From Clostridium moniliforme (GTDB lineage: Bacteria > Bacillota > Clostridia > Clostridiales > Clostridiaceae): a stretch of DNA of 64,000 nucleotides. How positions within the stretch are numbered: position 1 is the first letter of the stretch; the number at the start of each line of letters is the position of its first letter. The position numbers and the translations under genes were made by a program. Below the pieces are notes generated by a model. It searched no databases and was not told the DNA's origin. It saw only the letters and a program-made list of their open reading frames with translations. Of the stretch, positions 36,070-46,970 are shown piece after piece. The stretch lies in the NCBI RefSeq assembly GCF_017873235.1, contig NZ_JAGGJZ010000001.1, positions 434,001 to 498,000 of the forward strand. Reading direction: 5' to 3'.

Positions 36070-36777
36070 TTATTCATCAATTATTTTTTTGTATTCTTTT
36101 ATTTTTTCCTTATCCATAGCTTCAGTTCCTTCTAAAGGGTATTTAATTCCCATTTTTTCATATTTATTTACACCTAGAAGATGATAAGGCAAAAGTTCAA
36201 CCTTCTCTACATTATCTATAGTTTCTATAAATTTCTTTACTTCTTTAATGTGCTCTGTTCCATCTGTAAGTCCTGGCACAACTACATGTCTTATCCATAT
36301 TTTAGTTTTATTTCTTTTCATAGCTTCAAGAAAATTTAAAGATTCATCTATATCAACTAATGTAACATTTTTATAGCCTTCACTTGTTACATCTTTTATA
36401 TCGAAAAGAATTAGATCTGTATATTTTAATATTTCATCATATTCTCCAAATCCAAATCCTGAAGTATCAATACAAGTATGAATTCCTTCTTTTTTGCATA
36501 ACTTTAAAGCTTCTAATAAAAATTTTGGTTGTCTTAAAGGTTCTCCTCCAGAAAAAGTTACTCCACCATTAGACGTATTAAAATAGGGTTTATACCTTTT
36601 TAACTTACTTACCAATTGTTCAGGAGTATATTCTTCCCCTGCTCCATATTCCCAAGTATCTGGATTATGACAATATTTACATCTTAAAGAACAACCTTGT
36701 AAGAAAACAACAACTCTTATTCCTGGTCCATCAACAAGTCCCATTGTTTCCATTGAATGAATTCTCCCTGTAGTCAT
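36070..36777 (-). CDS. pflA: Pyruvate formate-lyase activating enzyme (radical SAM)
   Basis: 235 aa. The radical SAM cluster motif is C-SLR-C-KY-C (CSLRCKYC near residue 30), with TFSGGEPLRQ as the SAM-binding GGE motif. It installs the glycyl radical on PflB using SAM and a [4Fe-4S] cluster. Encoded 140 bases downstream of pflB, on the same strand; a hairpin lies between. Confidence 0.96.
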   Translation of the reverse strand: MTTGRIHSMETMGLVDGPGIRVVVFLQGCSLRCKYCHNPDTWEYGAGEEYTPEQLVSKLKRYKPYFNTSNGGVTFSGGEPLRQPKFLLEALKLCKKEGIHTCIDTSGFGFGEYDEILKYTDLILFDIKDVTSEGYKNVTLVDIDESLNFLEAMKRNKTKIWIRHVVVPGLTDGTEHIKEVKKFIETIDNVEKVELLPYHLLGVNKYEKMGIKYPLEGTEAMDKEKIKEYKKIIDE

Positions 36778-36871
36778 AATATATATCCTCCTAATTTTAA
36801 ACTTTAAATATCCAATAATTTTAGAAATTTAATATTTACTAAAACATAGATATTTTTAAATTATAATACAT

Positions 36872-36902
36872 ATCCTCTGCCAAATAAACTTTAGCAGAGG
36901 AT
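36872..36902 (-). terminator. Hairpin between pflB and pflA, possible partial terminator
   Basis: ATCCTCTGC / GCAGAGGAT, a 9-bp stem with a 13-base loop; the downstream sequence on the minus strand is AT-rich but lacks a clean T-run. It may lower pflA transcription relative to pflB or stabilise the pflB message. Confidence 0.5.
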
Positions 36903-36917
36903 ACTTTAAAATTTAAA

Positions 36918-39146
36918 TTACATTTTTGAATGGAATGTTCTGTTTATAACATCTAATTGTTGTTCTCTTGTTAACTTAATGAAGTTTACAGCATATCCTG
37001 AAACTCTTATAGTTAATTGAGGATATTCTTCTGGTCTTTCCATTGCATCTAATAATGTCTCTCTATTAAATACATTAACATTTAAATGATGAGCATTTTG
37101 ACCAAAATATCCATCCATTAAGTTGCTTAAATTAGATATTCTCTCTTCTTTTGACTTTCCTAATGCATCTGGTATAATTGAGAAAGTATTTGAAATACCA
37201 TCTTGTGAATGTTCATATGGAAGCTTAGCAACTGAATTTAATGATGCTAGTGATCCACTTGAATCTCTTCCATGCATTGGATTAGCACCTGGTGCAAATG
37301 GTTCTCCAGCTTTTCTTCCACATGGAGTAGTTCCTGTCTTTTTACCATATACTACATTTGAAGTTATAGTTAATATTGATTGAGTATGATATGCATTTCT
37401 ATAAGTCTTGTTCTTTTTGATCTTATCCATCATATTTTTAACTAAATATACAGCTATTTCATCAACTCTATCATCATCATTTCCGTATTTAGGGAAATCA
37501 CCTTCAACTTCAAAATCTACAGCTATTCCATTTTCATTTCTAATTGGCTTTACTTTAGCATATTTAATAGCTGATAATGAGTCAGCACATACTGATAATC
37601 CAGCTATACCACAAGCCATTGTTCTAAATACATCTCTATCATGTAATGCCATTTGTAATGATTCATATGAATATTTATCATGCATGTAGTGAATGCAATT
37701 TAATGTATTTACATAAAGATTTGCAAGCCAATCTGTCATTGCATCAAATTTTTCCATTACTTCATCATAATCTAGATATTCACTCTTTATTGGCTCCATC
37801 TTTGGTGCTACTTGTACTCCTGATTTCTCATCTACACCACCATTTATAGTGTAAAGTAAAGTTTTAGCTAAGTTAACTCTTGCTCCAAAGAATTGCATTT
37901 GCTTTCCTACTCTCATTGCTGAAACACAACAAGCTATAGCATAATCGTCTCCCCAATATTCTAACATTAAATCATCATTTTCATATTGAACAGAACTTGT
38001 ATCTATTGAAACCTTTGAACAGAAATCTTTAAAGTTTTGTGGTAATCTTTTTGACCATAAAACTGTTAAATTTGGTTCTGGTGATGGTCCTAAAGTATAA
38101 AGTGTATTTAATATTCTAAATGAATTTTTAGTAACTAAAGTTCTTCCATCAAGTCCCATACCTGCTATTGATTCAGTTACCCAAGTTGGATCTCCTGAAA
38201 ATAAATCATTATATTCTGGAGTTCTTAAGAACTTAACTAATCTAAGTTTCATTACAAAGTGATCCATTATTTCTTGAGCTTCTTCTTCTGTTATAGCCCC
38301 AGATTTTAAATCTCTTTCTATGAAAATATCTAAAAATGTTGAAGTTCTTCCAAGTGACATTGCTGCACCATTTTGTTGCTTAATTGCAGCTAAGTATCCA
38401 AAGTATAACCATTGAACTGCTTCTTTAGCACTACTTGCTGGCTTAGATATATCTATTCCATAACTTAATGCCATTTCCTTAAGTTCTTTTAAAGCATTTA
38501 TTTGTTCTGTTATTTCTTCTCTTAATTGGATTACATCAGAATCAATTGTTCTAACTTCTAAACTCTTCTTTTGCTCTATTTTATCTTCTATTAGTCTGTC
38601 AACACCATATAGTGCAACTCTTCTATAGTCACCTATAATTCTTCCTCTACCATAAGCATCTGGAAGTCCAGTTACAATACCATATTTTCTAGCTAATCTC
38701 ATTTCATCTGTATATACATCAAATACACCTTGGTTATGTGTCTTTCTATACTTTGTAAATATCTCTGATATTTTTGGATCTACCTCATATCCATAAGCTT
38801 TAGCTGCATTTTCAGCCATTCTTATACCACCTTGTGGCATAACTGCTCTTTTAAGAGGTGCGTCTGTTTGTACACCAACAATTTTTTCGATTGCTTCATC
38901 TATATAACCTGGTTTATAAGCATCAATTCCAGATATTGTTTTAGTATCAACATCCAGAACTCCATTTTCTCTTTCTTTTTTAAATAGTTCACTAACATCA
39001 TCCCATAACTTTTTAGTGTTTTCAGTTGCACCAGCTAAAAATGAAGCATCTCCTTCGTATGGTGTATAATTCTTTTGAATAAAGTCTCTAACATTAATTT
39101 GTTTTTCCCAGTTTCCCTCTTTGAAACCTTCCCATTCTTTAAACAT
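36918..39146 (-). CDS. pflB: Formate C-acetyltransferase (pyruvate formate-lyase)
   Basis: 742 aa, normal length. The catalytic cysteine pair is in [12 protein letters not shown] and the radical glycine is Gly717 in [10 protein letters not shown] near the C-terminus. It converts pyruvate and CoA to acetyl-CoA and formate, anaerobic only. It has a strong promoter and an inverted repeat upstream (39213-39240), and is followed by its activase gene. Confidence 0.97.
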   Translation of the reverse strand: MFKEWEGFKEGNWEKQINVRDFIQKNYTPYEGDASFLAGATENTKKLWDDVSELFKKERENGVLDVDTKTISGIDAYKPGYIDEAIEKIVGVQTDAPLKRAVMPQGGIRMAENAAKAYGYEVDPKISEIFTKYRKTHNQGVFDVYTDEMRLARKYGIVTGLPDAYGRGRIIGDYRRVALYGVDRLIEDKIEQKKSLEVRTIDSDVIQLREEITEQINALKELKEMALSYGIDISKPASSAKEAVQWLYFGYLAAIKQQNGAAMSLGRTSTFLDIFIERDLKSGAITEEEAQEIMDHFVMKLRLVKFLRTPEYNDLFSGDPTWVTESIAGMGLDGRTLVTKNSFRILNTLYTLGPSPEPNLTVLWSKRLPQNFKDFCSKVSIDTSSVQYENDDLMLEYWGDDYAIACCVSAMRVGKQMQFFGARVNLAKTLLYTINGGVDEKSGVQVAPKMEPIKSEYLDYDEVMEKFDAMTDWLANLYVNTLNCIHYMHDKYSYESLQMALHDRDVFRTMACGIAGLSVCADSLSAIKYAKVKPIRNENGIAVDFEVEGDFPKYGNDDDRVDEIAVYLVKNMMDKIKKNKTYRNAYHTQSILTITSNVVYGKKTGTTPCGRKAGEPFAPGANPMHGRDSSGSLASLNSVAKLPYEHSQDGISNTFSIIPDALGKSKEERISNLSNLMDGYFGQNAHHLNVNVFNRETLLDAMERPEEYPQLTIRVSGYAVNFIKLTREQQLDVINRTFHSKM

Positions 39147-39184
39147 TAATTTACGTCGCCTCTTTTCTTTTTAAATTCTATTAA

Positions 39185-39213
39185 ATTATAAATGATAAAT
39201 TTTTCATAGTCAA
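39185..39213 (-). promoter_or_regulatory. Promoter of pflB
   Basis: Minus strand TTGACT (39213-39208), 17-base spacer, TATAAT (39190-39185). Confidence 0.82.
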
Positions 39214-39240
39214 TAATATTTTTCACTTGAAAAATATTAT
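39213..39240 (-). promoter_or_regulatory. 13-bp perfect inverted repeat abutting the pflB -35 box
   Basis: ATAATATTTTTCA-ct-TGAAAAATATTAT is a perfect 13-bp inverted repeat with a 2-base spacer that ends on the first base of the pflB -35 element. Its position just upstream fits an activator site, or a repressor overlapping the -35. It does not match the Rex consensus. Confidence 0.6.
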
Positions 39241-39275
39241 CATATTATAATTTTCTATACATTTATATTTTAAAT

Positions 39276-39324
39276 AAAAAAAGACCAATTGTAAATTTTA
39301 TTTTAACAATTAGTCTCTTTTTTT
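39276..39324 (-). terminator. Terminator of the pyr operon
   Basis: Minus strand AAAAAAAGAGACTAATTGT pairs with ACAATTGGTCTTTTTTT with small mismatches. It lies about 40 bases past pyrE. Confidence 0.75.
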
Positions 39325-39362
39325 ATATTTTAAAAATATTTTCTAAACTTTATACGTTTTAT

Positions 39363-40037
39363 TTAGATTGCTCCGTATTGTTTATAATAATTATTTATTC
39401 TTTCCATTACATTATCATCAATAAGAACTTTTCCATTTATCTCTTTATTATAAAGATAATCAATTACTTCTTTCATAGTAACAATTGCACAAGTTTTAAA
39501 GTTAAATTTTTCTTTTATCTCTTTTAATGCAGATTTTTCACCTTGACCCTTTTCCATTCTATCTACTGATATTATAAGTCCATTAACTGAAACATCTCCT
39601 TGACTTTTTATTATAGGCATAGTTTCATATATAGATGTACCTGCAGTTGTAACATCCTCAACTATTAGAACTTTATCTCCATCCTTTAATTTTCCTCCTA
39701 ATAAAATTCCTTTATCTCCATGATCCTTTACTTCTTTTCTATTAGAACAATACTCTACATCTATATCATAAAGATTTGATAATGCAATTGATGTTGTAAC
39801 TGTTAATGGAATTCCTTTATATGCAGGCCCAAACAAAACATCATATTCATCTCCAAAATTTTCTCTTATTGCTTTTGCATAAAATTCACCAAGTCTTTTT
39901 AATTGACTTCCACTTTTATAATTTCCTGTATTCACAAAGAATGGAGTTTTTCTACCACTTTTTGTTACAAAATCTCCAAAAGTAAGTACTCCACACTCTA
40001 CCATAAATTCAATGAATTCCTTTTTATAATCTTTCAT
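39363..40037 (-). CDS. pyrE: Orotate phosphoribosyltransferase
   Basis: 224 aa from the ATG at 40037, which follows GGAGG; a longer frame back to 40076 would overlap pyrD and lacks a ribosome binding site. The PRPP-binding motif is KVLIVEDVTTAGTS, with FGPAYKGIPL upstream. It makes OMP from orotate and PRPP. Last gene of the pyrBICFKDE operon. Confidence 0.94.
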   Translation of the reverse strand: MKDYKKEFIEFMVECGVLTFGDFVTKSGRKTPFFVNTGNYKSGSQLKRLGEFYAKAIRENFGDEYDVLFGPAYKGIPLTVTTSIALSNLYDIDVEYCSNRKEVKDHGDKGILLGGKLKDGDKVLIVEDVTTAGTSIYETMPIIKSQGDVSVNGLIISVDRMEKGQGEKSALKEIKEKFNFKTCAIVTMKEVIDYLYNKEINGKVLIDDNVMERINNYYKQYGAI

Positions 40038-40062
40038 AAGAAACCTCCAAAACTTTAAACAA

Positions 40063-40959
40063 TTATATAATTCCAATTATCTCATTTATATCTTTTATAC
40101 CTTCTCTTATTAAAAATTCTTCCATACCTTTTATTATTTCTTTTCCAGCTAAAGGATTACTAAAATTAACCGTTCCAATTTGTATTGCAGTTGCACCTGC
40201 CATAATAAATTCTATTGCATCTTGCCAATTTGATATTCCTCCAAGACCTATTACCGGAATATCAACATTTTTTGAAACTTCATGAACCATTCTTAGTGCT
40301 ATTGGCTTTACAGCTGGTCCTGAAAGCCCTGCATAAACATTATTAAATACTGGTTTTCTTTTATTTATATCAATTGCCATTCCCTTTAATGTATTTATTA
40401 AAGATAAAGAATCCGCCCCAGCTTCTCTACACTTAACTGCCATATCAACTATATTTTCGGCATTTGGAGATAATTTAACCATAAGTGGCTTATTTGATAT
40501 TTTCTTTATTTTACTTACAAAATCATAAGCTACATCTGATTTTATTCCATAAGCCATTCCTCCACATTTTACATTTGGACATGATATGTTAAGTTCTATA
40601 ATATCTACATCTGTATCATTTAACTTACTTATTGCCATTTCGTAATCTTCTAGGCATCCCCCTCCAACATTTGCTATTATGTTAGTGCCTAAATTTTTCA
40701 TATCTTCTAATTCATATTTTATAAAATGATCTATTCCTGGATTTTGAAGACCTACAGAGTTTAACATTCCACTTGGAGTTTCAAATACTCTTATACCTTC
40801 ATTTCCCTCTTTTTTATTTATTGTTAGTCCCTTTGAAGAAATGCCCCCTAGAATTCCCACATCATAAAAGTCATTGTACTCTTTTCCAAATCCAAATGTA
40901 CCAGAAGCTGCTATAACAGGATTTTTAAATTCTATTCCATTTATATTAACTTTCAACAT
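40063..40959 (-). CDS. pyrD: Dihydroorotate dehydrogenase, class 1B catalytic subunit
   Basis: 298 aa. The class 1 catalytic cysteine is in [14 protein letters not shown]/substrate contacts are seen in [21 protein letters not shown] and [19 protein letters not shown]. With PyrK, encoded directly upstream (13-base gap), it forms the NAD-linked heterotetramer that oxidises dihydroorotate to orotate. Confidence 0.95.
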   Translation of the reverse strand: MLKVNINGIEFKNPVIAASGTFGFGKEYNDFYDVGILGGISSKGLTINKKEGNEGIRVFETPSGMLNSVGLQNPGIDHFIKYELEDMKNLGTNIIANVGGGCLEDYEMAISKLNDTDVDIIELNISCPNVKCGGMAYGIKSDVAYDFVSKIKKISNKPLMVKLSPNAENIVDMAVKCREAGADSLSLINTLKGMAIDINKRKPVFNNVYAGLSGPAVKPIALRMVHEVSKNVDIPVIGLGGISNWQDAIEFIMAGATAIQIGTVNFSNPLAGKEIIKGMEEFLIREGIKDINEIIGII

Positions 40960-40972
40960 ATAAACTTTCCTC

Positions 40973-41713
40973 CTATAGTTCTACATAATTTCCATCAAAA
41001 ACTGGTCCATCTTTACAAGTCCTTTTATGACCATCTTTTGTTTTACAAGTACATACTAGGCAAGCTCCAACTCCACAAGCCATATGCTTTTCCATGGATA
41101 CAAATACTTTTGTATTACTTTCTTTACACATATCTATAACTTTTTTCATCATTATTTCAGGTCCACAACATAAAACTACATCATATTCCTTTGGATTTAA
41201 AATTTCTGTTACAAAACCTTTTTTGCCATGTTTTCCTGTATTTGTTGTAATTTTTATATTATCAACATAGTTTTCAAAGTCTTTTGTTAAATATGTATCA
41301 TCTCTAAAACCTGCATACAAATCTATTTTACTTGAATTTTTATTATTTTTAAGTTCCTTTGCAACTTGAAGCATTGGTGCTATTCCAATTCCCCCTACAA
41401 CTAAAGCAACTTTTCCTAAAGGTTCTTTTACATTAAACCCATTTCCTAGTGGTCCTGTTATACTTATCTCATCCCCCGTTTTTAACTTACTTATCTCTTC
41501 TGTTCCTTTTCCTACTACTGCATAAAGAAAAGTTAATTTATTTTCTGTCTTTTCGCATATACTTATAGGTCTTGGAAGTATTCCTGAGGAAACTTTTATC
41601 ATATAAAATTGACCACAATTTATATCATTGTCATTTTCAATAATTAATTTAAAAATTCCCTTTTCTATCTCTTCATTACTAATTACAGTAGTCTTTTCAT
41701 AGACAATACTCAT
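40973..41713 (-). CDS. pyrK: Dihydroorotate dehydrogenase electron transfer subunit
   Basis: 246 aa. An FAD/NAD-binding ferredoxin-reductase fold (LPRPISICE for [20 protein letters not shown] for NAD) with a C-terminal [2Fe-2S] motif, [21 protein letters not shown]. It passes electrons from PyrD to NAD+. 14 bases after pyrF; part of the pyr operon. Confidence 0.95.
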   Translation of the reverse strand: MSIVYEKTTVISNEEIEKGIFKLIIENDNDINCGQFYMIKVSSGILPRPISICEKTENKLTFLYAVVGKGTEEISKLKTGDEISITGPLGNGFNVKEPLGKVALVVGGIGIAPMLQVAKELKNNKNSSKIDLYAGFRDDTYLTKDFENYVDNIKITTNTGKHGKKGFVTEILNPKEYDVVLCCGPEIMMKKVIDMCKESNTKVFVSMEKHMACGVGACLVCTCKTKDGHKRTCKDGPVFDGNYVEL

Positions 41714-41727
41714 AACTAAAAATCCTC

Positions 41728-42600
41728 CTACTTATTACATGCTGATCTTATTTCATCTCTCATTCTAATAGCTTCTTCTCTAGCACATTTGCCGAAATTT
41801 TCTTCTTTTTCACCTTTATTTTTATATGCTAAAAGTATACCTCTTGATGAATTAACTACTCCTCCATTACCATTATTTAAATAAAGTGCCACATCAGATG
41901 CCTTTCCACCTTGGGCTCCATAACCTGGTATTAAGAAAAACATTTCTTTTAAATTTTCTCTAATCTTTGCTCCCTCTTCTATATGTGTACATCCTATAAC
42001 TCCCCCCATTGGAGTATAGCCACATTCACCTATATAAGGTTTTCCCATATTTAAAATCTTTTCACCAACTATATCATATACATTCTTGCCTTCTTCATTT
42101 TTAATATATTCTATATCAAAAGCTCCTTTATTTGAGGTTCTAACTAAACTAAATATTCCTTTTTCTCCTTTTTCTATATATGGAATGTAAGGTTCTATAC
42201 TATCCATCCCCATATATGGATTTAAGGTTATAAAATCAGCCTCAAAATCTCCTTCAAAATGAGCTTTTGCATACATTTTAGCAGTTGCTGAAATATCTCC
42301 TCTTTTTATATCTGCAATTATAATTAAATCTTTTTCTCTAAGATATTTTAAAGTTTCTTTATATGCCATTAATCCTTCAATTCCTAAAGCTTCATAATAA
42401 GCAATTTGAACTTTAAAACAGGCACAAACATCAAAGGTTTTATCTATTACCTCTTTATTAAACTTTACTATTGCATCCTTAATTGAATTGTTATTTTTTA
42501 TATATTCAGGTATATAATCAAGTGATGTGTCTAAACCAACACACACCACTCCTCTCTCTTCAACCCTTTTATATAATTTATCTATAATTTTACTTCTCAT
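41728..42600 (-). CDS. pyrF: Orotidine 5'-phosphate decarboxylase (long type)
   Basis: 290 aa, the longer type 2 form. VCVGLDTSLDYIP, the catalytic ADIKRGDISATA, and the phosphate-binding PGYGAQGG are present. It makes UMP from OMP. In the pyr operon between pyrC and pyrK. Confidence 0.94.
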   Translation of the reverse strand: MRSKIIDKLYKRVEERGVVCVGLDTSLDYIPEYIKNNNSIKDAIVKFNKEVIDKTFDVCACFKVQIAYYEALGIEGLMAYKETLKYLREKDLIIIADIKRGDISATAKMYAKAHFEGDFEADFITLNPYMGMDSIEPYIPYIEKGEKGIFSLVRTSNKGAFDIEYIKNEEGKNVYDIVGEKILNMGKPYIGECGYTPMGGVIGCTHIEEGAKIRENLKEMFFLIPGYGAQGGKASDVALYLNNGNGGVVNSSRGILLAYKNKGEKEENFGKCAREEAIRMRDEIRSACNK

Positions 42601-42614
42601 ATTTAAATCCCCAC

Positions 42615-43820
42615 CTATCTTTTATAGAGTACTCTTCCACCTTTTATTGTCATAACTACTTCACCATAAAACTCCATACCTTCAAATGGTGTATTTTTTC
42701 CCTTTGAGTAAAATTTAGTAGAATCTACTTTTATTTTTTTATTAAGATCTAGTAGAACTAAATCTCCATCTAACCCTATACTAATATTTCCTTTATTCAT
42801 TTTTAATATTTCTGCTGGATTTTTAGACATCATCTCTGAAAGCCTGTTTATTGTAATAACTCCATTTTTAACTAATGTTGTATAACATATTGGAAATGCA
42901 GTTTCAAGTCCTACCATTCCAGGTGATCCCTTTTTCTTATCCTCTAAAGTATGAGGTGCATGATCTGTTCCTATGCAATCTACATCACCATGTTTTATAG
43001 CCTTTATTAGAAAACCTACATCTTCCTTTTCCCTTATTGGTGGGTTAACTCTATAATTATTAATATCATTAGTTAAGGAAATATGGTGGGGTGTAACTTC
43101 ACAAGTTACATTTACCCCATTACATTTTCCATCTATTATATATCTCATAGCTTCCTTAGTGCTAACATGAGCCATATGAAGTCTAGCTCCTGTAACTTTA
43201 GCTAAGGTTATATCTCTCCAAGTCATCATATTTTCAGCAAGACGCATATCTATATCTGAAAATTCCTTTGACTCTGCGTGAGACATTATAACCCAATTAT
43301 TTTCTTTAGCTACTTTCATAGCCTCCATCATAACTCTTGAATCTGAAACGCCAACTCCATCATCTGATATAACCTTTACTCTATGGTCATCTTTAAAATT
43401 TTCTAAGTGAGAAATTGTTTTTCCATCAAAATTTTTTGTTATTGTAACGCATTGGCATATGTCTATTAAGTTTAAATCTTTTTCTTTATTTTTTACATAA
43501 TCTAAAACTTCCTTAGATGAACATACTGGACTTGTATTTCCCATTAAGCAAACTCCTGTATATCCTCCTCTAAGTGCTGCTTTAGACCCTGTTTCTAAAT
43601 CTTCTTTATAAGTAAGTCCTGGATCTCTAAAGTGAGCATGTGTATCTACAAAAGCTGGCATTAATACTAAGCCTTTTGCTTCTATAGTTTCTACTCCATT
43701 TTTATTTAATTCAGTTCCGATTTCTTTTATCTTTCCATTTTCTATATAAACATCACCAAAAAAATTTTGACTAGAATCAATTACATTGGCATTTTTTATT
43801 AAAATATTCAAATTAAGCAC
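42615..43820 (-). CDS. pyrC: Dihydroorotase
   Basis: 401 aa. Zinc-site motifs are [10 protein letters not shown] near the N-terminus, [16 protein letters not shown] and IGTDHAPH. It closes carbamoyl aspartate to dihydroorotate. It starts 16 bases after pyrI in the same operon. Confidence 0.95.
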   Translation of the reverse strand: MLNLNILIKNANVIDSSQNFFGDVYIENGKIKEIGTELNKNGVETIEAKGLVLMPAFVDTHAHFRDPGLTYKEDLETGSKAALRGGYTGVCLMGNTSPVCSSKEVLDYVKNKEKDLNLIDICQCVTITKNFDGKTISHLENFKDDHRVKVISDDGVGVSDSRVMMEAMKVAKENNWVIMSHAESKEFSDIDMRLAENMMTWRDITLAKVTGARLHMAHVSTKEAMRYIIDGKCNGVNVTCEVTPHHISLTNDINNYRVNPPIREKEDVGFLIKAIKHGDVDCIGTDHAPHTLEDKKKGSPGMVGLETAFPICYTTLVKNGVITINRLSEMMSKNPAEILKMNKGNISIGLDGDLVLLDLNKKIKVDSTKFYSKGKNTPFEGMEFYGEVVMTIKGGRVLYKR

Positions 43821-43836
43821 CTCTTTAAAATAATTC

Positions 43837-44262
43837 TTACACCAATTTCATTATGTGATCGCAATATTCACATCTATAAGTTGCCTTATCTCTATCCATT
43901 AAGTTAAAGATTTGAGGAACATATTTTTCATCACTTGTTATACATCTTACATTGTCACAAGTTATAACATTTTCAACTCTTTCTGGAAGTTCAGGTATTA
44001 ATTTATTTACTATTTTTTCGTCTCTTACTTCATTTATAGTTATATTTGGTGAAAGCATTGCAATTACACTATAATCTATATCTTGAATTCCCTCTATTTT
44101 TATAATATCTTTTCTTCCTAATCTATTACTTTGTACATTCATTATTAATGCTACACTTGAATCTGATTTTTCTAAGTTTAAGTGTTTAAATATTTTTATT
44201 CCTACTCCTGCTTTAATATGGTCTATAACTAATCCATTTTTTATACTTGTTATTTCTAACAT
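43837..44262 (-). CDS. pyrI: Aspartate carbamoyltransferase regulatory subunit
   Basis: 141 aa. N-terminal nucleotide-binding part ([22 protein letters not shown]) and a C-terminal zinc domain with C-x4-C (CDNVRC) and C-x2-C (CEYC). Presence of PyrI implies an allosteric ATCase of the enterobacterial type. It starts 1 base after the pyrB stop, so translation is coupled. Confidence 0.95.
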   Translation of the reverse strand: MLEITSIKNGLVIDHIKAGVGIKIFKHLNLEKSDSSVALIMNVQSNRLGRKDIIKIEGIQDIDYSVIAMLSPNITINEVRDEKIVNKLIPELPERVENVITCDNVRCITSDEKYVPQIFNLMDRDKATYRCEYCDHIMKLV

Positions 44263-44263
44263 A

Positions 44264-45187
44264 CTAACACACCCCCAAAAGTTTGCAAATTAATGCCATT
44301 CTTGCATACATTCCATATCTTGCTTGTTCAAAATAAGCTGCTCTTTTATCTCTATCTACTTCAACTGCAATTTCATTAACTCTTGGTAATGGATGCATAA
44401 CTATCATATCATCTTTAGCTTGTCTCATTTTTTCCATATCTAATATATAACTATCTTTCAATCTTAAATATTCTTCTTCATTGAAGAATCTTTCTCTTTG
44501 AATTCTTGTCATATATAATATGTCTAATTCATCTATTACATCTTCTAGCTTTTCAACTTCTTTAAACTCAATATTATTTTTCTTTAAAACATCTTCTATC
44601 ATATAATCTGGTACTCTAAGTTCTTTTGGAGATATTAGAACAAATTTATTTCCTTCATATCTTGACATTGCTTTAATTAAAGAATGTACTGTTCTTCCAT
44701 ACTTTAAGTCTCCACAAATACCTATTGTATGATTTGCAAGATTTCCTTTTAGTGTTTTTATTGTTAATAAATCTGTTAATGTTTGAGTTGGATGTTGATG
44801 TCCACCATCACCTGCATTTATAACAGGTACATTTGAGTACATACTTGCAACCTTTGATGATCCTTCTTTGGGATGTCTCATTGTTATAATATCTGAGTAA
44901 ATTGATACCATCTTTATTGTATCTGCAAGTGTTTCTCCTTTTGATGTTGAACTTGAATTTGGCTCTGAAAAGCCTAAGATATTTCCACCTAGTCTCATCA
45001 TTGCAGCTTCAAAGCTAAATCTTGTTCTTGTACTAGGTTCATAAAATAGAGTTGCTAAAATCTTCCCATCACATATATGAGAATATTTTTTTGGATCTTC
45101 AATAATTTGATGTGCTAATTCGAAAATTTCTTCTAGTTCTTCTATGGTAAAATCCATAGGTTCAATTAAATCTTTGTTTTTTAACAT
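44264..45187 (-). CDS. pyrB: Aspartate carbamoyltransferase catalytic subunit
   Basis: 307 aa. Carbamoyl phosphate-binding [11 protein letters not shown] and the loop [10 protein letters not shown], plus [10 protein letters not shown] for aspartate. It makes carbamoyl aspartate. First gene of the operon, behind an attenuator leader. No carA/carB gene lies in the window, so carbamoyl phosphate supply is encoded elsewhere. Confidence 0.96.
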   Translation of the reverse strand: MLKNKDLIEPMDFTIEELEEIFELAHQIIEDPKKYSHICDGKILATLFYEPSTRTRFSFEAAMMRLGGNILGFSEPNSSSTSKGETLADTIKMVSIYSDIITMRHPKEGSSKVASMYSNVPVINAGDGGHQHPTQTLTDLLTIKTLKGNLANHTIGICGDLKYGRTVHSLIKAMSRYEGNKFVLISPKELRVPDYMIEDVLKKNNIEFKEVEKLEDVIDELDILYMTRIQRERFFNEEEYLRLKDSYILDMEKMRQAKDDMIVMHPLPRVNEIAVEVDRDKRAAYFEQARYGMYARMALICKLLGVC

Positions 45188-45253
45188 AATTTCACTCCTT
45201 CTTAACCTCTCAGTGTTAAATTAAAAGGGAAATATTTTCCTACAATTGTTTAT

Positions 45254-45343
45254 AAAAAAGTCTTCCTTAGAAAACCTAAGGAAGACGCAATTATCCTATT
45301 AACAATCGTACTACTATTACTTCCTTAATGATCTCTCTGTATC
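45254..45343 (-). promoter_or_regulatory. PyrR-type attenuator in the pyr operon leader
   Basis: Minus strand: a PyrR-binding-loop-like hairpin GATACAGAGAGATC (45343-45330), the antiterminator segment AAGGAAG (45326-45320), then the terminator GTCTTCCTTAG / CTAAGGAAGAC (45286-45260) + TTTTTT. AAGGAAG is complementary to CTTCCTT of the terminator, giving the mutually exclusive folds expected of this mechanism. High UMP would favour termination. The pyrR gene is not in the window. Confidence 0.82.
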
Positions 45344-45367
45344 AAATTAAAGGTTATCTTTGCTATG

Positions 45368-45396
45368 ATAATAGCACTTATACTATTTAATGTCAA
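45368..45396 (-). promoter_or_regulatory. Promoter of the pyr operon
   Basis: Minus strand TTGACA (45396-45391), 17-base spacer, TATTAT (45373-45368), directly upstream of the attenuator. Confidence 0.88.
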
Positions 45397-45422
45397 TAAT
45401 TTTATTTTTAATTTTTTAATGT

Positions 45423-46460
45423 TTATTTTATTAATTTCTCAACTTTATCATCTGAAAGAGTTTCTTCTTTAGCTGTTTCTTCGAATAATTTTTCTTCTTT
45501 CTCTAAATTATTTTCAAAATTAGGATTTATAGCCTTTGCAAATAACATTAAGAAATTGAATGTTACATAAAGAATTACACCAGTTCCTATAAATATTTCA
45601 ATATCTCCTAACAATTTAAAAATATTTGCAAAAAGACCTATTCCAAAATATGCACGAAGTTTATAGGCAGCCATTATGCTTATTGCAAGTGGGAAAGTTA
45701 ATGAAGCATATGTTGGTGCAAAACCCTTTTTTATAAAATCAATTATATAAGTATATACAATAATTAAATTTATTAATGATACTATAGCTAAAATTATTAC
45801 TATTGCTGGATTTAAAACTTTAAATGCTGTAAGATATCCAACTAAGCAAAGGCTAGCTGGTGCTGCCATTATACCTATAGTAGGCAAAGTATGAGCTTCT
45901 AAAGCCTTATGGTTATATACTCTATATAACATTATTGGCCACGTAATTATATATAATATAAATCCAAAATAAAATAATCCTCTAGCTAAAGCATCGTGTC
46001 CCATTCCTGGACTTGCAACTGTTGCAACTACTACTCCTATCCATATTACAAACCAACTTGGAACCATATGTTCTAATTTAAAATTTTTTGCTCTAACTAT
46101 TGAAAAGAAAATAAATAATCCAATATGAACTGCTATACATAAAAGCCATACTATTTTTGCTATATTAGGAGTTACATTTAAAAAGTATGCTGCTATAAGC
46201 ATAAGTGCCATGTCTATAGTTGGATAAAAACTGCCTAAAACTGGATGTTTTAATTCTTCTAATATTTTCTTAGGAAATAGTACTATTCTTAAAAACATTA
46301 ATAATAATGCAAAAATAGAAAATACTATTGCTAATGGTTTAAAGAATAGTATTCCATTTAATTGCCAAGCAGTACCTAATGTAATTAAAGCTAATGAAGT
46401 ACCACATATACCTATAGGGTAATTTTCTAATTTACTTAAAATTTGTCTATTTATATTCAC
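45423..46460 (-). CDS. TDT-family transporter (TehA/SLAC1-like)
   Basis: 345 aa with about ten membrane helices. The N-terminal YPIGICGTSLALITLG and the MVPSWFVIWIGVVVA segment fit the tellurite-resistance/dicarboxylate transporter family, which contains anion channels. The GTG at 46460 follows GGAGGAG and is preferred over an ATG at 46481 that precedes the ribosome binding site. The cytosolic C-terminus is Glu/Lys rich. Substrate not determinable. Confidence 0.82.
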   Translation of the reverse strand: MNINRQILSKLENYPIGICGTSLALITLGTAWQLNGILFFKPLAIVFSIFALLLMFLRIVLFPKKILEELKHPVLGSFYPTIDMALMLIAAYFLNVTPNIAKIVWLLCIAVHIGLFIFFSIVRAKNFKLEHMVPSWFVIWIGVVVATVASPGMGHDALARGLFYFGFILYIITWPIMLYRVYNHKALEAHTLPTIGIMAAPASLCLVGYLTAFKVLNPAIVIILAIVSLINLIIVYTYIIDFIKKGFAPTYASLTFPLAISIMAAYKLRAYFGIGLFANIFKLLGDIEIFIGTGVILYVTFNFLMLFAKAINPNFENNLEKEEKLFEETAKEETLSDDKVEKLIK

Positions 46461-46626
46461 TTTTTCTCCTCCATTTATCAATTATAAATGAATTATATAT
46501 CAATATTTTTAATAAGTAAAATATTATATTATTATAATATTAATAATCATATACCTATATCATTTACAAAATTATGTTTAAATATAATCAAATATCATAA
46601 GGTCTTTAATAATAAAAGCATATCTA

Positions 46627-46938
46627 TTAGTCTATTTTAGAAATAACTCTAAAATCAAGAATTATTTTTTCCAATAACTCCTTTTGTAATTCATTTAATA
46701 AATCATCATTACCAGTTGTATCAACTTTCTCTAACATCTTAAATTTAGTAATATTCCTTTTAACTATTTTATCAAGTATTTTATCAAGTTTAATCTTTGA
46801 AGAAGTTTCTAAATTATCGTATTTTGTTAATAATTCATCAGAATAAAATCCATTATCATCCATTATTCCAGTTAAAAAATTGCAATAACACAAGTCAAAA
46901 AGTTCCTTCTCACTAAAAATTTCTAAAAAATTTGCCAT
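46627..46938 (-). CDS. Protein of unknown function, 103 aa
   Basis: Mostly helical and acidic-basic mixed (FLEIFSEKELFDLCYCNFLTGIMDDNG...), with no membrane segment or signal. GGAGGG precedes the ATG. It lies 32 bases downstream of the coiled-coil protein gene, probably one transcript. I recognise no family. Confidence 0.65.
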   Translation of the reverse strand: MANFLEIFSEKELFDLCYCNFLTGIMDDNGFYSDELLTKYDNLETSSKIKLDKILDKIVKRNITKFKMLEKVDTTGNDDLLNELQKELLEKIILDFRVISKID

Positions 46939-46970
46939 ACTGAATCCCTCCTAAAATATTTTATATAATT

